From Riemerella anatipestifer_E (GTDB taxonomy: Bacteria > Bacteroidota > Bacteroidia > Flavobacteriales > Weeksellaceae): a stretch of 64,000 bases of DNA. Shown here piece by piece: positions 59,716 to 64,000 of this stretch. The translations under genes were made by a program, and so were the position numbers. Position 1 is the stretch's first letter, and each line of letters opens with the position of its first letter. The notes under the pieces were generated by a model. That model was not told where the DNA came from. It made no database searches and saw nothing but the letters and a program-made list of their open reading frames with translations. The stretch spans positions 1 through 64,000 of the forward strand of contig NZ_LEKU01000016.1 of NCBI RefSeq assembly GCF_009932355.1, in the 5' to 3' direction.

Positions 59716-62481
59716 ATGGATATTAAAAATAATATTTTTGTTAAAAACGCACATCTTAACAATCTTAAAAATATAGATGTTCTCATACCTAAAAACAAAC
59801 TAGTGGTAGTAACTGGGGTGTCTGGTAGTGGGAAATCGTCTTTAGCCTTTGATACTATTTATGCTGAAGGGCAGAGGCGTTATGTGGAGAGTTTAAGCTC
59901 CTATGCTAGACAGTTTTTGGGACGACTGGAAAAGCCAAAAATAGACGATATTAAAGGCTTAGCACCATCTATTGCTATACAACAGAAAGTAATTTCTTCT
60001 AATCCAAGGTCTACAGTAGGAACTTCCACGGAAATTTATGATTATCTTAAATTGTTATTCGCTCGTGTGGGGCGTACCTATTCACCTGTATCTGGTGATG
60101 AGGTGAAAAAGGACAGCATTTCTGATGTTATTACTTACATAGAGAAAAATCCTAATCAAGAGTTTCTACTTACAGCACCGCTTTCTTTTACTGATGGTGA
60201 TTTTAAATCACTATTAAATACACTAAAAGTTTCAGGATTTACTAGATTAGAAATTAACGGAAATATTGCTGAAATAGAAGATTTAGAAAGTTTTGGCTTT
60301 GTTCCTGAAAAAGAGATGTCGCTTAATTTGGTTATTGACCGCTTTGTTTACGAGGACGATGAGTATTTTCTGCAACGCTTAGCAGATTCTATCCAAACGG
60401 CGTTCTACGAGGGGCACGGCTCTTGTGCTTTAAAAAATATTGAAACACAAAAAATAAAACACTTTTCTAACCTTTTTGAAGCTGATGGGATTTCGTTTTT
60501 AGAACCAAATCTTCATTTTTTCAGTTTTAATAATCCTTACGGAGCGTGTCCTACTTGTGAGGGTTATGGTAAAGTGGTTGGGATAGATGAAGACTTGGTA
60601 ATTCCTAATAAAAGGCTTTCGGTTTACGAAGATGCCGTGGCCTGTTGGAAAGGAGAAACGATGAGCGAGTGGAAAATGCATTTTATAAAAAATGCTACAG
60701 ATTTTCCAATCCATAAACCGTATTTTGAACTTACTAAAGAGCAAAAACAACTCTTATGGAGAGGAACAGGAGCTAAAAACTTTCCGTGTATAGACCAGTT
60801 TTTCCGTATGTTGGAGGAGAATTTGTATAAGATACAATACCGAGTGATGCTTTCTCGTTACAGAGGTAAAACCAAATGTCCCGACTGTGAAGGTCTAAGA
60901 TTAAGAAAAGAAACCGAATGGGTAAAAGTGGGAGGGCATAACATACAATCGTTAATGGAATTACCATTGGACGAACTTCTGCCTTTAATTAAGAACCTTA
61001 AACTCACCAAACACGAGCAAGAAATTGCTAAAAGGCTGCTCTACGAAATTACTACTAGACTAGAGTTTTTGTTAAAAGTAGGCTTGGGATATTTAACGCT
61101 AAACCGTACCTCTAATACTTTGTCAGGTGGGGAAAGTCAAAGGATTAACTTAGCGACGAGCTTAGGGAGTTCTTTGGTAGGGTCTATTTATATTTTGGAC
61201 GAGCCTTCCATTGGGCTACATTCACAGGACACCGAGAATTTAATAGAGGTTCTAAAGAATTTAAGAGATTTAGGCAATACGGTTATTGTTGTGGAGCATG
61301 ATGAGGATATTATGCGTGCTGCAGATTATATTATAGATATAGGTCCAGAAGCAGGTTTCCTTGGGGGAGAGTTGGTCTTCGCAGGCGATTTTAAAGACCT
61401 CAAAGAAGCCGATACTTTAACCTCTAAATACCTTACAGGAAGGTTAGAAATAGCAGTGCCAAAAAGGAGAAGGAAAGCTAAATCGTTCATCAATATCAAA
61501 GGAGCTAGGCAAAATAACCTTAAAAATATAGATGTTGATATTCCTTTGGAGAATTTGGTGGTGGTTACAGGAGTGTCGGGTTCTGGTAAATCTACATTGA
61601 TGAAAGAGGTTTTGGCTAATGATATTCAAATCCAGTTAGGAATGGGAGGCAAAAAAGCCGACTATGATTATGTGGAATTTCCACCTCAATTGGTGAAGCA
61701 TATAGAATTGATAGACCAAAATCCTATCGGAAAATCGTCTAGGTCTAACCCTGTAACTTATCTTAAGGCTTATGATGATATTAGGGATTTGTTCGCTAAG
61801 CAGCGTCATTCTAAAACTATGAATTTAAAACCTAAGCATTTTTCGTTTAATGTAGATGGTGGGAGATGTGATGAGTGTAAAGGTGAGGGTATTATTACCA
61901 TATCTATGCAGTTTATGGCAGATGTGGAACTAGAATGTGAACACTGCAAAGGAGCAAGGTTTAAGTCCGAAATATTGGAAGTTAAATTTGATGAAAAAAA
62001 TATTGCGGATATTCTACAAATGACGGTAGATGAAGCGATTGATTTCTTTAGTGATAATAAACAAGATAAAATAGTTACGAAACTAAGACCATTGCAAGAG
62101 GTAGGACTAGGCTATCTTAAACTAGGGCAAAGCTCTTCTACGCTTTCGGGTGGGGAAGCTCAAAGGGTAAAGTTGGCTTCGTTTTTAGTAAAGGGTGTAA
62201 CTACGGAGAAAACACTTTTCATTTTTGATGAACCTTCCACAGGGCTTCATTTTCACGATATACAGAAGTTGTTAACCTCATTACAGGCACTTATAGAGTT
62301 GGGGCATTCTGTAGTGGTTATAGAGCATCAGCCAGATATTATTAAGTCGGCTGATTGGATAATAGATATAGGTCCTAACGCAGGTAAATATGGCGGAGAA
62401 GTGGTTTTTGCGGGAACGCCTGAAGATTTAGCAAAAGATGAAAAATCCAAGACCGCTAAATTCGTAGCCGAAAAACTTTAA
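59716..62481 (+). CDS. uvrA: Excinuclease ABC subunit A
   Basis: UvrA recognises bulky lesions in nucleotide-excision repair. The 921-residue length is usual. Two ABC ATPase halves have GVSGSGKSSLAFDTIYAEGQRRY and GVSGSGKSTLMKEVL as Walker A, both LSGGE signatures (TLSGGESQRI and TLSGGEAQRV), and DEPSIGL and DEPSTGL as Walker B. Zinc cysteines are seen in CPTCEGYGKV, CPDCEGLRL, CDECKGEGI and CEHCKGARF. Confidence 0.97.
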   Translation: MDIKNNIFVKNAHLNNLKNIDVLIPKNKLVVVTGVSGSGKSSLAFDTIYAEGQRRYVESLSSYARQFLGRLEKPKIDDIKGLAPSIAIQQKVISSNPRSTVGTSTEIYDYLKLLFARVGRTYSPVSGDEVKKDSISDVITYIEKNPNQEFLLTAPLSFTDGDFKSLLNTLKVSGFTRLEINGNIAEIEDLESFGFVPEKEMSLNLVIDRFVYEDDEYFLQRLADSIQTAFYEGHGSCALKNIETQKIKHFSNLFEADGISFLEPNLHFFSFNNPYGACPTCEGYGKVVGIDEDLVIPNKRLSVYEDAVACWKGETMSEWKMHFIKNATDFPIHKPYFELTKEQKQLLWRGTGAKNFPCIDQFFRMLEENLYKIQYRVMLSRYRGKTKCPDCEGLRLRKETEWVKVGGHNIQSLMELPLDELLPLIKNLKLTKHEQEIAKRLLYEITTRLEFLLKVGLGYLTLNRTSNTLSGGESQRINLATSLGSSLVGSIYILDEPSIGLHSQDTENLIEVLKNLRDLGNTVIVVEHDEDIMRAADYIIDIGPEAGFLGGELVFAGDFKDLKEADTLTSKYLTGRLEIAVPKRRRKAKSFINIKGARQNNLKNIDVDIPLENLVVVTGVSGSGKSTLMKEVLANDIQIQLGMGGKKADYDYVEFPPQLVKHIELIDQNPIGKSSRSNPVTYLKAYDDIRDLFAKQRHSKTMNLKPKHFSFNVDGGRCDECKGEGIITISMQFMADVELECEHCKGARFKSEILEVKFDEKNIADILQMTVDEAIDFFSDNKQDKIVTKLRPLQEVGLGYLKLGQSSSTLSGGEAQRVKLASFLVKGVTTEKTLFIFDEPSTGLHFHDIQKLLTSLQALIELGHSVVVIEHQPDIIKSADWIIDIGPNAGKYGGEVVFAGTPEDLAKDEKSKTAKFVAEKL

Positions 62482-62485
62482 AATA

Positions 62486-62523
62486 AAAAAAGGTATCTTG
62501 TTTTATAATGAGATACCTTTTTT
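62486..62523 (+). terminator. Terminator after uvrA
   Basis: AAAAAAGGTATCT (62486-62498) pairs with AGATACCTTTTTT (62511-62523). It ends just where the locus-2 insert begins. Confidence 0.85.
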
Positions 62524-62524
62524 A

Positions 62525-63303
62525 ATACTGCTAGATTAAACAAAATTGTGGTAATGAAAAGTAATATATCACTAAAAATTCTATTATTCCCTAAATTCTG
62601 CCTTTTGCAAATACTATATTAGCAGCAGTATCTTTTAAGTTTTTATTTTTAAAGTCATTGACTTAATTTGCGGTTCATTACTTGTTATATCGTCAATTAT
62701 TTCTGGATATTTTTCTTTTAATTCTTTGAGATTAATACGGTTTTTTGTAGTGATTTTAATACTTGCAGGAAAAATATTTTCTTCAAATAAATCTGTAGTT
62801 ATTCCAAGTTGTTTTTTTGCTTCTTTTGTAGCATCTTCTTTAGAAATATAAATTATTTTTTGTGGTTGAAAATTTTCTTTTAAAAATTCCTTGAGATTAT
62901 TTAATTCTTCAATTTTTGTTGAGTCTTTTAAATAAATATTATACTCAAGGGCTTTTGCTTTCGGAATATCAATTTTGATTAAATATTCAGAGTTTTTTTT
63001 AAGGTTAGGATTAAAATCTTTTATTTCTAATTTTGATTTTAAATCTTCAAAAACTATTTTTTCACCAAATAAAAATTTTCCAAATTCAAAACTTTCGGTT
63101 TTTCCTGTCATTTCTTCAACCTCGAATGTTGATATTTCAAGACTGTCATTTTGTGCCAAGAATTCCTTTGAATTCTCAATAATAACTTTTTGAAAATAAT
63201 TTTTCTTGATTTCAATCCAATTTGAATTCTGAGCATTTAAGGAAATTACGAAAAATAATACAATAAGTGTTTGTAGACGTTGTTTCATGATATTGCTGCT
63301 AAC
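62525..63303 (-). mobile_element. Cassette-like insert with inverted core sites and a palindromic 3' element (locus 2)
   Basis: In the gene direction (minus strand) GTTAGCAGCA lies at 63303-63294, five bases before the start codon, and TGCTGCTAAT at 62627-62618, eight bases behind the stop. The two are complementary at 9 of 10 bases, and 13 of 15 when extended. The following stretch to 62525 ends in AGCAGTAT, the complement of ATACTGCT at the near side, so the 3' element folds back on itself like an attC site. A 22-nt block (62621-62600) matches locus 1 in 21 positions. The insert lies between the uvrA terminator and the end of the TonB receptor gene. Confidence 0.5.
62635..63288 (-). CDS. 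Secreted protein with an FtsX-extracellular-domain-like region
   Basis: A 217-residue protein with signal peptide MKQRLQTLIVLFFVISLNAQ and no other membrane helix. Residues about 112-205 resemble the extracellular domain of the cell-division ABC protein FtsX: KALEYNIYLKDSTKIEELN, then KIIYISKEDATKEAKKQLG, then ENIFPASIKITTK; in FtsX the same order appears (hydrophobic strand and acidic helix, YVSKEEAL, PLPASFEV). True FtsX needs four membrane helices, which are missing. The gene is visibly more A+T-rich than its neighbours and lies in the cassette-like insert. The function is unknown; a soluble competitor or partner of the FtsX-amidase system is a hypothesis. Confidence 0.65.
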   Translation of the reverse strand: MKQRLQTLIVLFFVISLNAQNSNWIEIKKNYFQKVIIENSKEFLAQNDSLEISTFEVEEMTGKTESFEFGKFLFGEKIVFEDLKSKLEIKDFNPNLKKNSEYLIKIDIPKAKALEYNIYLKDSTKIEELNNLKEFLKENFQPQKIIYISKEDATKEAKKQLGITTDLFEENIFPASIKITTKNRINLKELKEKYPEIIDDITSNEPQIKSMTLKIKT

Positions 63304-63316
63304 ATTTGTATTGTGA

Positions 63317-64000
63317 TTACAATTTGAACTCTAGTTTTACATTAAAGAAGCGTCCTGTAAGTCTTACAGGGACAGGGTAAATATAACCTGTATTGGCATC
63401 GTTAATCCATTGGTTAGAAATGGTATTATTGATGTTGAAGGCATTAAACACCTGAACGCCTAAAGTCAATTCTTTAAAATTTTGCCAAAAAGGAGAATGA
63501 GCTTTAAAATCTTTTTGGTCTATAAAAACTTTGGATAACCCTATATCTACTCTTTTGTAAGCAGGTAGTGTTTTTTGATATTGATAAGGGTCGGCAAAAA
63601 CAGACGCTCCGTTAGGTAGTCCACTAGCGTAGATTAAAGTAAGATTAACTCTCATACTAGGGAATTTAGGCATATAGTCTTGGTAGAACATAGCAGCCCT
63701 AAATCTTTGGTCTGTTGGTCTTGGGATATAGCCTTTGTTATCAATATTTTCAAACACTCTAGCATAGCTTAAAGACAGCCAAGAATCTACTCCGGGAACA
63801 AACTCGCCAAATAACCTTGTATCTATACCATAGGCATAACCTTCGGAATTGTTTTGCCCAGAATATCTTATACGTACATTATCCACATAGTAGGGGATAA
63901 GGTGGTTCATTTTTTTATAATAGGCTTCCGTAGTGAGCTTAAATGGGCGGTCTTTCCATTGAAACTCGTAGTCGTTGCCTAAAATAAGTTGCAAAGACTG
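63317..64000 (-). CDS. TonB-dependent receptor, C-terminal part only
   Basis: The frame is open to the right edge of the window, so the N-terminal signal peptide and plug lie outside. The visible 227 residues form the last strands of an outer-membrane barrel: YYKKMNHLIPYYVDN, GYAYGIDTRLFGEF, SWLSLSYARVFEN, MRVNLTLIYASGLPNG, VDIGLSKVF, LTLGVQVFNAFNI, and a closing RFFNVKLEFKL. The FNAFNI-N-ISNQW pattern near the end is usual for TonB-dependent receptors. The substrate cannot be inferred. Confidence 0.85.
   Translation of the reverse strand, partial: QSLQLILGNDYEFQWKDRPFKLTTEAYYKKMNHLIPYYVDNVRIRYSGQNNSEGYAYGIDTRLFGEFVPGVDSWLSLSYARVFENIDNKGYIPRPTDQRFRAAMFYQDYMPKFPSMRVNLTLIYASGLPNGASVFADPYQYQKTLPAYKRVDIGLSKVFIDQKDFKAHSPFWQNFKELTLGVQVFNAFNINNTISNQWINDANTGYIYPVPVRLTGRFFNVKLEFKL

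Overview
The window looks like chromosomal DNA of a low-GC member of the Bacteroidota, class Flavobacteriia. The family Weeksellaceae (the Riemerella / Chryseobacterium group) is my best guess; I cannot fix the genus. The evidence is: promoters of the type TTG-N19/20-TAnnTTTG with almost no Shine-Dalgarno sequences, a fused lpxC-fabZ gene, a DnaE carrying its own DnaQ-type exonuclease domain, a protein with a type IX secretion C-terminal tail, SusC/TonB-type and PorT-type outer membrane proteins, and a TPR-coiled-coil-LuxR regulator.

Layout. 0-1.7 kb: end of a surface protein gene followed by an HU-like gene. 1.7-5 kb: tyrosine/homogentisate degradation (hppD, a small secreted protein, fahA; hmgA is not here) behind a strong palindrome. 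5-12.7 kb, minus strand: recQ-fmt, mdh, a nucleoid-associated protein, pnp and rpsO. 12.9-17.6 kb: dnaE. 17.6-21.8 kb: small membrane proteins, tRNA-Phe, and an ornithine-lipid type acyltransferase gene coupled to lysC. 22-25 kb: fbp-menC and an HD hydrolase. 25.3-31.1 kb: lipid A synthesis (lpxD, lpxC-fabZ, lpxA), efp, a second LpxD-like protein and sucD. 31-32.8 kb: a PorT-type protein and a cassette-like accessory insert. 32.8-40.4 kb: M1 aminopeptidase, thyA, a T9SS cargo and a very large predicted barrel protein. 40.4-46 kb: DUF805, two tandem pairs of duplicated small membrane proteins, a frameshifted lipoprotein and a TPR-LuxR regulator. 46-47.8 kb: dus and xth. 48-50.6 kb: a second surface-protein/HU-like pair. 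51.2-55 kb: a methionine/threonine operon (metX-hom-metZ) under a clear SAM-I riboswitch. 55-62.5 kb: ddl-coaD, a UPF0126 channel, a PAP2 phosphatase overlapping an EptA-type transferase, and uvrA. 62.5-64 kb: a second cassette-like insert carrying a secreted FtsX-ectodomain-like protein, then the C-terminal end of a TonB-dependent receptor.

Most of the window is ordinary core genome. The most unusual signal is a pair of inserts 30 kb apart (about 31.88-32.78 kb and 62.52-63.30 kb). Each is bounded by matching inverted core sites (GTTAKCWGCW upstream, its complement just after the last stop codon), each has a palindromic element downstream of the gene that shares a 22-nt block (21/22) with the other, and each sits exactly in the gap behind a neighbouring gene. 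This topology is like integron cassettes with attC sites, but the sites do not match the canonical integron consensus and no integrase is visible here. One of the cargo genes is a free-standing secreted relative of the FtsX extracellular domain. Other points of interest are two one-base frameshifts close to gene starts, a shared promoter box in front of two unlinked minus-strand units, near-leaderless promoters, and a twice-repeated pairing of a surface protein with an HU-like DNA-binding protein.
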